From: Desulfoscipio gibsoniae DSM 7213
GTDB lineage: Bacteria; Bacillota; Desulfotomaculia; Desulfotomaculales; Desulfallaceae
Length of the DNA: 64,000 nucleotides
Assembly: GCF_000233715.2 (NCBI RefSeq)
Contig: NC_021184.1
Span: 4,336,001 to 4,400,000, forward strand
Reading direction: 5' to 3'
The notes beneath the pieces are model-generated. The model had not been told where the DNA came from. It did no database searches and was given only the letters and a program-made list of their open reading frames with translations. Position numbers and translations under genes: made by a program. Numbering within the stretch: the first letter of the stretch is position 1; each line of letters starts with the position of its first letter. Shown one piece after another: positions 41,575 to 52,659 of this stretch.

Positions 41575-41809
41575 ATTTTGAAATAACTACAAGTATTAAT
41601 GAGGTGGCGGCAAATCCAATTGCTACAAAGACAGTAATTTTAGCTAAAAAATCGTCCAGGCCCTTTTTTTTGCCAAAAAAGGTTTCAGCCCCACCGGCAA
41701 TAGACCCGGATAAACCGGCGCTCTTACCTGATTGCAGCAAAACCACCGCTATAACACCCAAACATAGGATTACTTGTAAAATAGTTAGAATTATTTCGGC
41801 AACAGCCAA
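41573..41809 (-). CDS. secG: Preprotein translocase subunit SecG
   Basis: The 78-residue protein has two membrane helices (ILTILQVILCLGVIAVVLLQ and ITVFVAIGFAATSLILVVI) around SGKSAGLSGSIAGGAETFFG, the SecG signature. It is an accessory subunit of the SecYEG channel. Its place after eno is the usual one in Firmicutes. Confidence 0.95.
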   Translation of the reverse strand: MAVAEIILTILQVILCLGVIAVVLLQSGKSAGLSGSIAGGAETFFGKKKGLDDFLAKITVFVAIGFAATSLILVVISK

Positions 41810-42049
41810 TTTTACTCCCCCTTATTAACTTAAAAACATTTTAATATACCGGGGTAGATAAAGCAACACCATTGTACCAGTTAAAATGTGTATCGATTTT
41901 ACTTCTGGCAGTATTAAAACCAATATATTCCCATCAATTTATTGTTAACTATCATACCTTAATTATATATTGCCTTGATTGCATAATGACTTGGAAAATT
42001 ATACAAAACTACTGTGGTAGCATTAGGCAACAACATAACCTTATTATAT

Positions 42050-42071
42050 GGTGTCCCCGGTCGGGGACACC
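42050..42071. repeat. Perfect 10-bp-arm palindrome downstream of eno
   Basis: GGTGTCCCCG-GT-CGGGGACACC. No T-run follows on the minus strand, so it is not a standard terminator. It lies in the 310 bases between eno and secG, which otherwise show nothing. It could be an mRNA-stabilising hairpin or protein site. Confidence 0.5.
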
Positions 42072-42118
42072 AGTTTTATGGAAAGTAAGGGTTAGCTAGT
42101 TTAAGAACGGCTTGAAAC

Positions 42119-43405
<1,287 letters not shown>

Positions 43406-43612
43406 TTAAAAACCTCCTCGGAACATAATAACATTTTATTAACTTGTATTAACGTTGCATTTAATAGCATGTCCTAAAATCCAGCAATTAGTTATTTGCG
43501 CAATCTGTACCACCACTTGTTTTGCCAAACCCTCCAACTTTCAACCTTTCAACACCCGGCACCAAAGCGAAGTAGTGACAGCACCCGACGCGGCACCATT
43601 AGCTTACCGCCG

Positions 43613-45160
43613 CTAATTTGCTTCCAGCAGGCTGTGCCCCGTCATTTCGGGTGGCTTTTCAATATTGAGCAGCTTCAGTATTGTGGGCGCCACGTCTTCC
43701 AAACGCCCGGGGCGCAGTTTGGCGTCTTGGTGTTCCCGGCTGACTAGTATAAAGGGCACGGGGTCTGTTGTATGGGCGGTGAACGGTTCACCGGCATCAC
43801 CGATCATCGTCTCAGCGTTGCCATGGTCAGCGGTAATCAGAACCAGGCCGCCCGCCTGCTGCACTGCCTGTACCGCCCGGCCAATGCACCGGTCCACCGT
43901 TTCCACGGCTTTAATGGCCGCGGGCAGTATCCCGGTATGTCCCACCATATCCGGGTTGGCATAATTGACGATAATCACATCATATTCCTGCTCCATTACT
44001 TTATCCAGCAAAGCATCGGTTACTGCCTCCGCGCTCATTTCGGGCTGTAAATCGTAGGTAGCCACCTTAGGTGAAGGGATTAATACCCGGTCCTCACCCT
44101 TATTCGGTTTTTCCACACCTCCGTTAAAAAAGAAGGTGACATGGGCGTACTTTTCAGTTTCAGCTAAACGCAGCTGTTTGAGATTATAATAACTTATTAC
44201 TTCGCCCAGGGTGTTGACCAGCACCTGGGGACGGTAGGTCACCGGCGCATTGATTGTTTTATCGTACTGGGTCATACAAACATAATGCACCCCGGGGCGG
44301 TCGGCAGGCCGCTCAAAGCCATCGAAATCCTCGTCCACAAAGGCTCTGGTGATTTGCCTGGCCCGGTCGGGCCGGAAATTAAAGAAAATTATAGCGTCGC
44401 CATCGGCTACACGGCCGACGGGATTGCCCTGCCCGTCTACCACCACGGTGGGCTTGACAAATTCATCGGTCTCCTGGCGCCCGTAAGCCTGCTCCAGCGC
44501 ATCCAGTGCCGATGAAGCCCGGTATCCCTCACCCCGCACCATAGCATAGTAGGCATCTTTGGTTCGCTCCCAGCGGCGATCCCGGTCCATGGCATAATAA
44601 CGCCCCATTACTGTGGCCACCTGCCCGGTCTCAATCTTGCGCATGCGTTCAACAAGTGGCACTATGTAATCCCGTGCATTGGCCGGGGGCACGTCCCGGC
44701 CGTCTAGAAAAGCATGCACAAATACCCGTGACAAACCCTGGTCACGGGCCAGCTCCAAAAGGGCATATAAATGTTCAATGTGGCTGTGCACACCACCATC
44801 GGATAACAAACCCATCAAATGCAGTGCGGATTTGCGATCCCGCACTTTATCCATCGCCTCCAGCAGCACCGGGTTGTCGTAAAATGAGCGATCCCGGATA
44901 ACCCGGCTGATTCTGGTCAATTCCTGGTAGACCACCCGCCCGGCACCCATGTTTAAATGTCCCACCTCGGAATTGCCCATTTGACCTTCGGGCAGCCCCA
45001 CATCTTCACCGGAGGTACCCAGCACAGTGTGGGGATACTGCGCCAGCAGCTTGTCCATGTTGGGCGTCTCAGCCAGGGCAATGGCATTGCCCTCTTTCTT
45101 TTCACTCAGGCCCCAGCCGTCCAAAATAAAGAGCGCCAGGGGCCGTTTATTGGCAGCCAA
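43613..45160 (-). CDS. gpmI: 2,3-bisphosphoglycerate-independent phosphoglycerate mutase GpmI
   Basis: The 515-residue Mn-dependent enzyme interconverts 3- and 2-phosphoglycerate. PLALFILDGWGLSEKKEGNA holds the first metal Asp, GLPEGQMGNSEVGHLNMGAG the phosphorylated serine, FVHAFLDGRDVPPANARDYI the substrate loop, and VLITADHGNAETM the second metal site. I start at the TTG at 45160, 7 bases after GGGAGG; the frame goes back to 45190. Confidence 0.97.
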   Translation of the reverse strand: MAANKRPLALFILDGWGLSEKKEGNAIALAETPNMDKLLAQYPHTVLGTSGEDVGLPEGQMGNSEVGHLNMGAGRVVYQELTRISRVIRDRSFYDNPVLLEAMDKVRDRKSALHLMGLLSDGGVHSHIEHLYALLELARDQGLSRVFVHAFLDGRDVPPANARDYIVPLVERMRKIETGQVATVMGRYYAMDRDRRWERTKDAYYAMVRGEGYRASSALDALEQAYGRQETDEFVKPTVVVDGQGNPVGRVADGDAIIFFNFRPDRARQITRAFVDEDFDGFERPADRPGVHYVCMTQYDKTINAPVTYRPQVLVNTLGEVISYYNLKQLRLAETEKYAHVTFFFNGGVEKPNKGEDRVLIPSPKVATYDLQPEMSAEAVTDALLDKVMEQEYDVIIVNYANPDMVGHTGILPAAIKAVETVDRCIGRAVQAVQQAGGLVLITADHGNAETMIGDAGEPFTAHTTDPVPFILVSREHQDAKLRPGRLEDVAPTILKLLNIEKPPEMTGHSLLEAN

Positions 45161-45472
45161 AACATTTCCTCCCTCTATAACCTGGTTCAATATAGCATTT
45201 TAACCGAATACCATATCCAATCATTAATTGTTTTTATAAGATCAAATACCACACGTAAATACTTACTTTTGAAAGTGGCCAATCACCATGTCTAAACTTT
45301 CATCTTTACATATCCATATGGCATTAAATTGCTAGAACTCAATCATCTAACAAAAACCGGCACTAATCTAACACCCGGCGAAAATCACCCGGTATCAAAA
45401 TTAAAGTCCTGTGGGGTTTTTAGTGCAGCATTTGTGATACCACAATAGCCTCAATTTTCAAGGCCAAGTTAA
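45161..45472. other. Intergenic stretch between tpiA and gpmI, nothing recognised
   Basis: About 310 AT-rich bases without gene, terminator or repeat. An internal promoter for gpmI is possible but I cannot point to one. Confidence 0.5.
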
Positions 45473-46258
45473 TCACTGACACCCCGCGCCGGAGTTCCCC
45501 ACAGCGTTTTTAATAATACCGGCAAAGCTGTCAGCCTGCAGGCTGGCACCGCCCACCAGAGCTCCGTCAATATCGGGCTGGGCCATCAACTCGGCGGCGT
45601 TGCCCGGCTTTACACTGCCCCCGTATTGAATGCGAACTGCCCCGGCCGCGGCTTCATCAAACAGGTCGCTGAGCAGTCCCCGGATGAACATGTTCACCTG
45701 CTGGGCGTCAGCCGCCGAGGCCGTGCGCCCGGTGCCGATGGCCCATACCGGCTCGTAGGCCACCACCAGCCCTGCAACCTGTTGGGCGGTTAATCCCGCC
45801 AGGGAGCCCTGCACCTGCCCGCGCACAACTTCTTCTGTGGTGCCCGACTCCCGCTCCTCCAGCCGCTCGCCCACACATACAATGGGCAGCAAATTATGAG
45901 CCAGCGCGGCGTGCACCTTTTTATTCACTGTCACGTCAGTTTCCCCGAAATACTGCCGGCGCTCCGAGTGGCCCAGAATAACATAGCGGCAGCCGGCTTC
46001 CTTAAGCATACCCGGGGCAATTTCCCCGGTGTACGCGCCCTCATTCTCCCAGTACATATTTTGAGCCCCCAGGGCGATATTGCCTCCCTGGCTGTGCAAC
46101 TGAGCGGCCACCACCGCCAGAGCTGTAAAGGGCGGACAGACCACTATTTCCACACCGCTCACCCCGGCCACCAAGCCGGCCAGTTCGCGCACAAAATTGA
46201 CCGCCTCACCGACGGTCTTGTACATTTTCCAGTTACCCGCTATGATGGGTACACGCAT
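45473..46258 (-). CDS. tpiA: Triosephosphate isomerase
   Basis: The 261-residue enzyme interconverts dihydroxyacetone phosphate and glyceraldehyde 3-phosphate. [10 protein letters not shown] at the start holds the catalytic Lys, [17 protein letters not shown] the His, [17 protein letters not shown] the catalytic Glu and flexible loop, and [12 protein letters not shown] the phosphate site. ATG at 46258 follows GAGGAG. Confidence 0.98.
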   Translation of the reverse strand: MRVPIIAGNWKMYKTVGEAVNFVRELAGLVAGVSGVEIVVCPPFTALAVVAAQLHSQGGNIALGAQNMYWENEGAYTGEIAPGMLKEAGCRYVILGHSERRQYFGETDVTVNKKVHAALAHNLLPIVCVGERLEERESGTTEEVVRGQVQGSLAGLTAQQVAGLVVAYEPVWAIGTGRTASAADAQQVNMFIRGLLSDLFDEAAAGAVRIQYGGSVKPGNAAELMAQPDIDGALVGGASLQADSFAGIIKNAVGNSGAGCQ

Positions 46259-46339
46259 GGCACACACTCCTCTTTATACCGCAGAAGACCCCGCCCCGGG
46301 CATATGCCCGAAATGGGGTTTTCCACCTGTATAGCAAGC

Positions 46340-47524
46340 CTATTTATCCTGCAAAGCCGCCACCCCGGGCAATTCTTTGCCCTCCAAAAACTCGAGCGAC
46401 GCTCCGCCGCCGGTGGAGATATGCGTAATTCTGCCTGCCACCCCGGCCTTTTCCACCGCGGCCGCTGAATCACCACCGCCGATGACAGTGACGGCCTTGC
46501 TATCCGCCAGCCCCCGGGCAATGCCCATGGTACCTTTAGCAAATGGTTCCATTTCAAATACGCCCAGGGGGCCGTTCCAAACTACCGTAACGGCATCTTT
46601 AAGCAAATTACCGAACTTCTGCACTGTTTCCGGCCCTATATCCAGTATCATACAATCTCCGGGCACAGCACTTACCGGCACCACGCGGGCATCAGCGTCG
46701 GGCGATGCCGCCGGGGCCACCACCACATCCACTGGCAGCTGCAGGTCTACACCTTTTTCCCGGGCCTTTTTCATCAACTGCCCGGCCAGCTCCACTTTAT
46801 CAGCCTCTAATAATGACTTGCCTATGGTAAGGCCGCCGGCTTTGAAAAAAGTATTCGCCATACCGCCGCCAATTAAAAGGGCATCTACCTTGTTTAAAAG
46901 GTTGTCGATGACACCTATTTTATCGGAAACCTTGGCTCCGCCCATAATGGCCACAAAGGGGCGGCCAGGGGAGCCCAGCACCTGGCTCAGCATGGTAATT
47001 TCCTTTTCCATTAAAAAACCGGCCACCGCAGGGAGTAACTGCGCAACGCCCTGGTTGGATGCATGGGCCCGGTGAGCTGTACCAAAGGCATCATTTACAA
47101 GCACGTCGCCCAGAGCCGCCAGCTGGCGGGCAAAATCGGCATCGTTTTTTTCTTCCCCGGGATGAAACCGCAAATTCTCCAGCAGCAGCACATCCCCTTC
47201 TCCCAACTGTTCCACCGCCTGCCGGGCCTGCTCTCCAATACAGTCGTCCGCTTTTCGCACCGGAACCCCCAGCAGCTGCTCCAGGCGGGCGGCTACGGCA
47301 TCCAGCCGGTAACTTTCATTAACCTGCCCTTTGGGCCTGCCCAGGTGCGACATCAGTATAACCCTGGCTTTTTCTCCGGCCAGATACTTGATGGTGGGCA
47401 GCGCTGCTTTGATACGGGTATCATCGGTTACATGGCCCTCCTTATCCAGAGGTACGTTGAAATCCACCCGTACCAGCACCCGTTTACCGGATACATCCAC
47501 ATCCCGGACGGTCTTTTTCGCCAT
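46340..47524 (-). CDS. pgk: Phosphoglycerate kinase
   Basis: The 394-residue enzyme makes ATP from 1,3-bisphosphoglycerate. Typical segments: [65 protein letters not shown] and the nucleotide loop [20 protein letters not shown], then [20 protein letters not shown]. Not fused to tpiA. Second glycolytic gene, 43 bases after gapA. Confidence 0.98.
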   Translation of the reverse strand: MAKKTVRDVDVSGKRVLVRVDFNVPLDKEGHVTDDTRIKAALPTIKYLAGEKARVILMSHLGRPKGQVNESYRLDAVAARLEQLLGVPVRKADDCIGEQARQAVEQLGEGDVLLLENLRFHPGEEKNDADFARQLAALGDVLVNDAFGTAHRAHASNQGVAQLLPAVAGFLMEKEITMLSQVLGSPGRPFVAIMGGAKVSDKIGVIDNLLNKVDALLIGGGMANTFFKAGGLTIGKSLLEADKVELAGQLMKKAREKGVDLQLPVDVVVAPAASPDADARVVPVSAVPGDCMILDIGPETVQKFGNLLKDAVTVVWNGPLGVFEMEPFAKGTMGIARGLADSKAVTVIGGGDSAAAVEKAGVAGRITHISTGGGASLEFLEGKELPGVAALQDK

Positions 47525-47567
47525 AAGATCCCCCCTACGGAAATACTAACCACGTCTTATGATAATA

Positions 47568-48599
47568 TTATAATCCTCTTTTAGCAATGTATTCTACTAA
47601 ATCTACCACCCGGTTGGAATAACCCCACTCGTTATCGTACCAGGCCAGCACCTTGACCATGTCATCCTGAATCACCATTGTGGAAAGAGCATCCACAATA
47701 GAGGCATGGGGGTCACCGTTATAGTCGATGGAAACAAGGGGTAGTTCGCTGTAACCCAGTATACCCTTTAACTCGCCCTCGGATGCATTTTTAAAAGCCT
47801 CGTTTACTTCCTCACGGGTTACCTTTTTCTGCAGCTGCACCACTAAATCAACCACTGATACATTGAGGGTGGGCACCCTCATGGCCATACCATTGAGCCG
47901 TCCCTGCAGCTCAGGCAGCACCAGCGCCACCGCCCGGGCCGCCCCGGTGGTGGTGGGAATAATAGAGTTAAAAGCCGCCCTGCTACGGCGCATATCTTTG
48001 CTGGGCATATCAAGAATTTGCTGGTTATTGGTCACCGCGTGCACCGTGGTCATCAGACCTTTGACAATGCCGAATTTTTTAAGCAACACCTTGGCCACCG
48101 GTGCCAGGCAGTTGGTGGTGCAGGAGGCGTTACTCACCACATGATGCACGGCGGGGTCATATTTTTCCTCATTAACCCCCATCACTAATGTTAAACATTC
48201 TCCTTTGGCCGGTGCGGATATAACTACTTTTTTAGCCCCTGCCGCCAGGTGAGCCGAAGCCTTCTCAGAGTCATTAAACTTACCGGTGGATTCCACCACT
48301 ATATCCACGCCCAGTTCTCCCCAGGGCAGCGCGGCAGGATCCCCTTCGGATAACACTTTAAATTGCTGGCCATTAACGGCAATCGTATCATCATAACCCT
48401 TTATATCGTCATTCAACCTGCCGTGAATAGAATCATACTTTAGCGTGTGGGCAAGCGTACTGGCAAATAAATCGTTTGCCGGCAGCCTTCGGGATTTATG
48501 ATTAACGGCCACCACCTCAATTTCCGGATGGCTCAATGCTGCTCTCAATACTAAACGTCCAATTCTGCCAAAACCGTTAATCCCCAATTTCACCGCCAT
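47568..48599 (-). CDS. gapA: Glyceraldehyde-3-phosphate dehydrogenase, unusual cofactor region
   Basis: The 343-residue enzyme has the Rossmann start GINGFGRIGRLVLRAAL, catalytic Cys in SNASCTTNCLAPVAKVLL, and NDEWGYSNRVVDLV at the end. After strand two it reads VAVNHKSRRLPANDLF: the residue equivalent to the NAD-selecting Asp (VND in most GapA) is His34, with two Arg just after and extra residues in the loop. That pattern suggests relaxed or NADP preference. Its glycolytic gene neighbours argue it still serves glycolysis or gluconeogenesis. AAAGGAG precedes the ATG. Confidence 0.96.
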   Translation of the reverse strand: MAVKLGINGFGRIGRLVLRAALSHPEIEVVAVNHKSRRLPANDLFASTLAHTLKYDSIHGRLNDDIKGYDDTIAVNGQQFKVLSEGDPAALPWGELGVDIVVESTGKFNDSEKASAHLAAGAKKVVISAPAKGECLTLVMGVNEEKYDPAVHHVVSNASCTTNCLAPVAKVLLKKFGIVKGLMTTVHAVTNNQQILDMPSKDMRRSRAAFNSIIPTTTGAARAVALVLPELQGRLNGMAMRVPTLNVSVVDLVVQLQKKVTREEVNEAFKNASEGELKGILGYSELPLVSIDYNGDPHASIVDALSTMVIQDDMVKVLAWYDNEWGYSNRVVDLVEYIAKRGL

Positions 48600-48723
48600 T
48601 ATTACTACCCACTCCTTTCAATAGTATACATTACTACTGTTTTATTTATTAAATATGCTATACTCTATTCGCTAATCCATAAATTATTTCCTCCTTTTTT
48701 GTATACAAGAATACAAAAAAAAT

Positions 48724-48750
48724 AAAAAAAGGAACCGCTGGGCAGTTCCT
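48724..48750 (-). terminator. Rho-independent terminator after rpoN
   Basis: On the minus strand AGGAAC pairs with GTTCCT with a CCAGCG loop region and a run of seven T. It separates rpoN from gapA, so the glycolytic genes have their own promoter; TTGTATACAA at 48699-48708 is a possible control site there. Confidence 0.8.
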
Positions 48751-48766
48751 CCTTAAAATGCGTGCG

Positions 48767-50173
48767 TTAGTATCGTTTTCTTTTTCTTATGGGCGGTATA
48801 TTCATTTCATCACGATATTTGGCCACCGTGCGCCGGGAAATTTTAACGCCCCGCCCGTTAAGTATATCCGCAATCTGCTGGTCGTTGAGCGGTTTTTTGG
48901 GATCCTCCCCGTCAACAATCTCCCGCAATGTTTTTTTGATGCTTTCAGCGGAAACTGCGGACCCTCCCGCATTTAAACCGGAAGAGAAAAAGTATTTCAT
49001 TTCAAAAACACCCTGGGGAGTCTGAATATACTTATTCGAAGTGGCCCTGGACACTGTGGACTCATGCAGTCCCACAATATCAGCCACTGTTTTAAGATTG
49101 AGCGGTTTTAAATGTTTAACCCCATAATCCAGAAAGTCCCGCTGCAGATCAACCAAACATTTAGTAACCTTGTACAGGGTCAGGCGTCGCTGCTCAATAC
49201 TTTTTATCAGCCAGGCCGCAGCATTCAATTTATGCTCCACAAATTTTTTAGTCTGGCTGTCTCCCTTATCCTGACCCAGCACAGCACGATAGGTGTTATT
49301 AATGGTCAAGCGGGGCACGGAAGTATCATTGGTGATAATTACATACTCACCATCCACTTTATTTAACACAATATCGGGTACAATATACCGGTTATCGTTA
49401 AAATTGCTAAAATTGCGACCGGGTTTAGGGTCCAGGGTTTTCAGCAAGTCGGCCACCCGCTGAATCTCTTGCACCGGTACGCCCAGCACCTGGGCCATAC
49501 GGCTGTACTTACCGTCAGCCAGGTCCATAAGATGCCTTTCCACCACCACATGAGCCAGGGGGTCATCAATTCCCAAGTAAGTCAATTGCAGCAGCAGGCA
49601 TTCCTGCAGCGAGCGGGCCCCCACTCCCGGCGGGTCAAAGGCTTGCACAATCTTCAATGCATCCAGCACCTCATCAGCCACCGCATCTACTTGTTTAGCT
49701 ATTTCATCAATTGAACAGCCGAGATAGCCATGATCATTGATATTACCAATAATATATTCAGCAATGTCCCTTTTACGCTTGGCACATCTGATCAGACCCA
49801 GCTGCAGCATCAGGTGTTCTATTAAATTGGGTGCACGGGTGACATAATGTTCATAACTGTATTCATTTTGTTCCCGGCGCACCTCGGACCGGGACATGCC
49901 CAGGTCACTGCTGTCATGAAAATAATCCTGCCAGTCTATATCGTATTCCTTTTGTTTTTCCCCGGCGCCTGATTCGTCAGGTAAGTGTTCTTCTACGCTC
50001 ACCTTTTCGAAATCCTCCCCGATTTCCAGCAACGGGTTCTCCTGAAGCTGCTGCTCCACATACGTGCCCAGTTCCAGGGAAGAGAGCTGCAAAACGGTAA
50101 TGGCCTGGCGCAATTCGGGAGTCATAATTAGTTTCTGAGTTTGCACGATGTTGAGACCATAACCCATGCGCAT
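48767..50173 (-). CDS. rpoN: RNA polymerase sigma-54 factor RpoN
   Basis: The 468-residue sigma factor has region I glutamine- and leucine-rich (QTQKLIMTPELRQAITVLQL), an acidic region II, the core-binding part (FDPPGVGARSLQECLLLQL), a helix-turn-helix (VADIVGLHESTVSRATSNKY) and the RpoN box ISRRTVAKYRDEMNIP near the C-terminus. It needs AAA activators for transcription; none is in this window. It is located next to gapA as in several Firmicutes. Confidence 0.98.
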   Translation of the reverse strand: MRMGYGLNIVQTQKLIMTPELRQAITVLQLSSLELGTYVEQQLQENPLLEIGEDFEKVSVEEHLPDESGAGEKQKEYDIDWQDYFHDSSDLGMSRSEVRREQNEYSYEHYVTRAPNLIEHLMLQLGLIRCAKRKRDIAEYIIGNINDHGYLGCSIDEIAKQVDAVADEVLDALKIVQAFDPPGVGARSLQECLLLQLTYLGIDDPLAHVVVERHLMDLADGKYSRMAQVLGVPVQEIQRVADLLKTLDPKPGRNFSNFNDNRYIVPDIVLNKVDGEYVIITNDTSVPRLTINNTYRAVLGQDKGDSQTKKFVEHKLNAAAWLIKSIEQRRLTLYKVTKCLVDLQRDFLDYGVKHLKPLNLKTVADIVGLHESTVSRATSNKYIQTPQGVFEMKYFFSSGLNAGGSAVSAESIKKTLREIVDGEDPKKPLNDQQIADILNGRGVKISRRTVAKYRDEMNIPPIRKRKRY

Positions 50174-50362
50174 AGCCAGATAACTCCTCCTAGCAAATTT
50201 TCAATAAGTTGCAATAAAATTTGAAATACTTTAAATATATATATTCTACACACACCTGCAAAAATCCTGCCTGCAATTTTTTAATGCAAATATATTCTGC
50301 AAACCGGGAAACGATGACAATAGCCAACAAAAATCATCCCCCGCCCAACAATAAAAATCCGT

Positions 50363-51316
50363 TTAAAAACCCGGCGGCATATCACCGGCCCGCAGCTTTT
50401 CCGCCATCTGGTCCAGTTTGCGCAGGCGGTGGTTAACCCCCGATTTACCTAGCGGCGGGTTGGCCATTTCACCCAGTTCTTTCAAGCTGGCATCCGGAAA
50501 ACTCAAGCGCAGTTCAGCTATCTCCCTCAGCCCCAGGGGCAGTTTATCGATGCCGATAACCCTGGCTACCTGGGCAATACTTTCTATCTGGCGCAGCGAA
50601 GCATCCACTGTTTTATTCAAATTTGCGGTTTCACAATTGACCAGCCGGTTAACCTGGTTACGCATACCCTTAAATATCCTGGTGTTCTCAAACTCCAGCA
50701 GCGCGGAGTGAGCACCCATAAGGTTAAGGCACTCCACAATCTGTTCACTATCCTTTAAATAAACGACAAACCAGGCTTTACGCCTGCTGATTTTGGCTGT
50801 CAGTCCAAACTTTTGCATCAAACGACAGAGATCGGCGGCATGCCGCCCCTTGCTAGTAATAATTTCCATATGGTAATTGCCACCCGGGCTGTTTACTGAC
50901 CCGCCCCCCAAAAAAGCACCCCTCAGGTAAGCACGCCGGCAGCAGTTACGACTCACCATATCCTGCAGTAAATCTTCGCGCAGGGACCCATCAAACCTTT
51001 GCAAGCCCAACCGCACCAGCATATCCCGCAAGCCCTCCTGGGGCGGTATGCGTACCCAATAAACATTATTCTTACGCAGGCGGACCTTTTTTTTAACCAG
51101 CACCTCGGCCTGCATGCCAAAAAGCTCTTTAACCAGCTTGAAAACTTTACGGGCTACGGCAGCATTATGGTTTAATATATTTAGCGACATCTGCCGCCCG
51201 CTCACCTGGAGGGAACCGTCCATTTTAATTAATGCAAGCAGCTCGGCCATTTTACAGCACTGCCGCGAGCCCATCACCCTGGCCAGTTCATTTTTTGTCA
51301 GTATGGAAAAACTCAA
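50363..51316 (-). CDS. whiA: WhiA, DNA-binding regulator
   Basis: The 317-residue protein has two LAGLIDADG-like N-terminal domains ([20 protein letters not shown]) and a C-terminal helix-turn-helix ([20 protein letters not shown], then [16 protein letters not shown]). WhiA affects cell division in Gram-positives. TTG start at 51316 with GGGGGTGG. Its usual neighbours rapZ and yvcK are upstream but iscS and thiI lie in between. Confidence 0.95.
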   Translation of the reverse strand: MSFSILTKNELARVMGSRQCCKMAELLALIKMDGSLQVSGRQMSLNILNHNAAVARKVFKLVKELFGMQAEVLVKKKVRLRKNNVYWVRIPPQEGLRDMLVRLGLQRFDGSLREDLLQDMVSRNCCRRAYLRGAFLGGGSVNSPGGNYHMEIITSKGRHAADLCRLMQKFGLTAKISRRKAWFVVYLKDSEQIVECLNLMGAHSALLEFENTRIFKGMRNQVNRLVNCETANLNKTVDASLRQIESIAQVARVIGIDKLPLGLREIAELRLSFPDASLKELGEMANPPLGKSGVNHRLRKLDQMAEKLRAGDMPPGF

Positions 51317-51440
51317 TCAGGCCACCCCCAAAGGAAAAACCGGTACAACCGCGCATTACTCATTGACCAGCTTCATCTTATGAGTTATGAAACACCAATG
51401 GCAATCAATATGTCTATAATACCTACAAATGCCCCACTGT

Positions 51441-52625
51441 TTACTGAATAATTTCTTCCATCACTGTCCGCTCCAGCGCCCCGGCCAGCAGACCCTCTAT
51501 ATCCAACCCCTGCTCGGCATCCAGCGCTTGCTCCAGGCGGGGTCTAGTCGCCGGATGTTTAGGCAAAAATAAAGTGCAGCAGTCCTCATATGGCAGCACC
51601 GATGTTGCGTAAGTTCCGATAGCTTGCGCCCGGCTGACAATCTCTAGCTTATCCATACCCACCAGCGGGCGCAGCACGGGAATATCGATAACCTGGTTAA
51701 TCACCCGCATGCTTTCCAGCGTTTGGCTGGCCACCTGCCCCACACTTTCCCCGGTTACCACTGCCAGCGCCCTCTGTTTATCTGCAATCCGCGCAGACAG
51801 GCGGAACATCATGCGCCGCATAATAGTCACCCGCAGTTCCTCGGGACAGTTTTTTTGAATTTCCTTTTGAATGTCGGTAAAATGTACTACATGCATTTTA
51901 ATTCGCGCTGTGTATCCCGTTAAAATGCGGCACAGGTCACGTACCTTTTCCAGAGACTTTTCACCGGTAAAGGGAAAACTATAAAAGTGCACCGCTTCAA
52001 TTTCAATGCCCCGCTTCATGGCCATCCAGCCGGCCACCGGGCTGTCAATTCCCCCGGAAAGCAGCAGCATCGCCTTGCCGCTGACCCCCACGGGCAGACC
52101 GCCCACACCCGGTATATCATCGGCATAAACAAAAGCGTTTTTTTCACGAATTTCAACGCCCACCCTGATCCGAGGGGTATGCACGTCCACCTGCAGGCCA
52201 GGAAAATGATCCAGCAAATATCCTCCAATAAGACCGTTAAGCTCCGGAGAGGTACGGGGGAATTGTTTATTGGAGCGCCTGGCCTCTACTTTAAAAGTCA
52301 GCGGCGTACCGGCAGGCAGCGAAACGCGGGCCGCGGCATCTTTAATAGTAGCCAGCGCCCCGTCACAAATGGCTTGCTCGTCCAGGGGCAGACGAAGGGC
52401 CGGGCTGATTCCCACAATGCCAAAAACCTTGCTTAATATATCCAACACCCGGGCCGGCTCGGCTTCGCTTTCCACCAAAATGCGGCCATACACCCGCAGT
52501 ACCCGGGACCAGCCCAATTTGTTGAGCGCCCGGCTGATATTATCCATCAACTTGCGTTCGAAAGCCGGCCTGTTTTTGCCCTTGAGCCCGATTTCCCCGT
52601 AACGAATCATATATGTATTATACAT
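51441..52625 (-). CDS. thiI: tRNA 4-thiouridine synthase ThiI
   Basis: The 394-residue protein has an N-terminal ferredoxin-like and THUMP part (MIRYGEIGLKGKNRPAFE) and a PP-loop adenylation domain with LLLSGGIDSPVAGWMAMKRG. It activates U8 of tRNA for sulfur transfer from IscS. It lacks the C-terminal rhodanese domain of the Escherichia coli form, like Bacillus ThiI. EDCCTLFLPKHPATRP is the family C-terminal signature. It follows iscS by 34 bases, so the pair works together. Confidence 0.97.
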   Translation of the reverse strand: MYNTYMIRYGEIGLKGKNRPAFERKLMDNISRALNKLGWSRVLRVYGRILVESEAEPARVLDILSKVFGIVGISPALRLPLDEQAICDGALATIKDAAARVSLPAGTPLTFKVEARRSNKQFPRTSPELNGLIGGYLLDHFPGLQVDVHTPRIRVGVEIREKNAFVYADDIPGVGGLPVGVSGKAMLLLSGGIDSPVAGWMAMKRGIEIEAVHFYSFPFTGEKSLEKVRDLCRILTGYTARIKMHVVHFTDIQKEIQKNCPEELRVTIMRRMMFRLSARIADKQRALAVVTGESVGQVASQTLESMRVINQVIDIPVLRPLVGMDKLEIVSRAQAIGTYATSVLPYEDCCTLFLPKHPATRPRLEQALDAEQGLDIEGLLAGALERTVMEEIIQ

Positions 52626-52659
52626 GGTCCATCGTCCCTTTCATCATCAAAAATACATC

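Noticed and set aside
46377-47075. Plus-strand open frame of 232 codons opposite pgk
   Set aside because: Antisense to pgk, Ser/Pro/Ala-rich, with no domain signature; a shadow frame.
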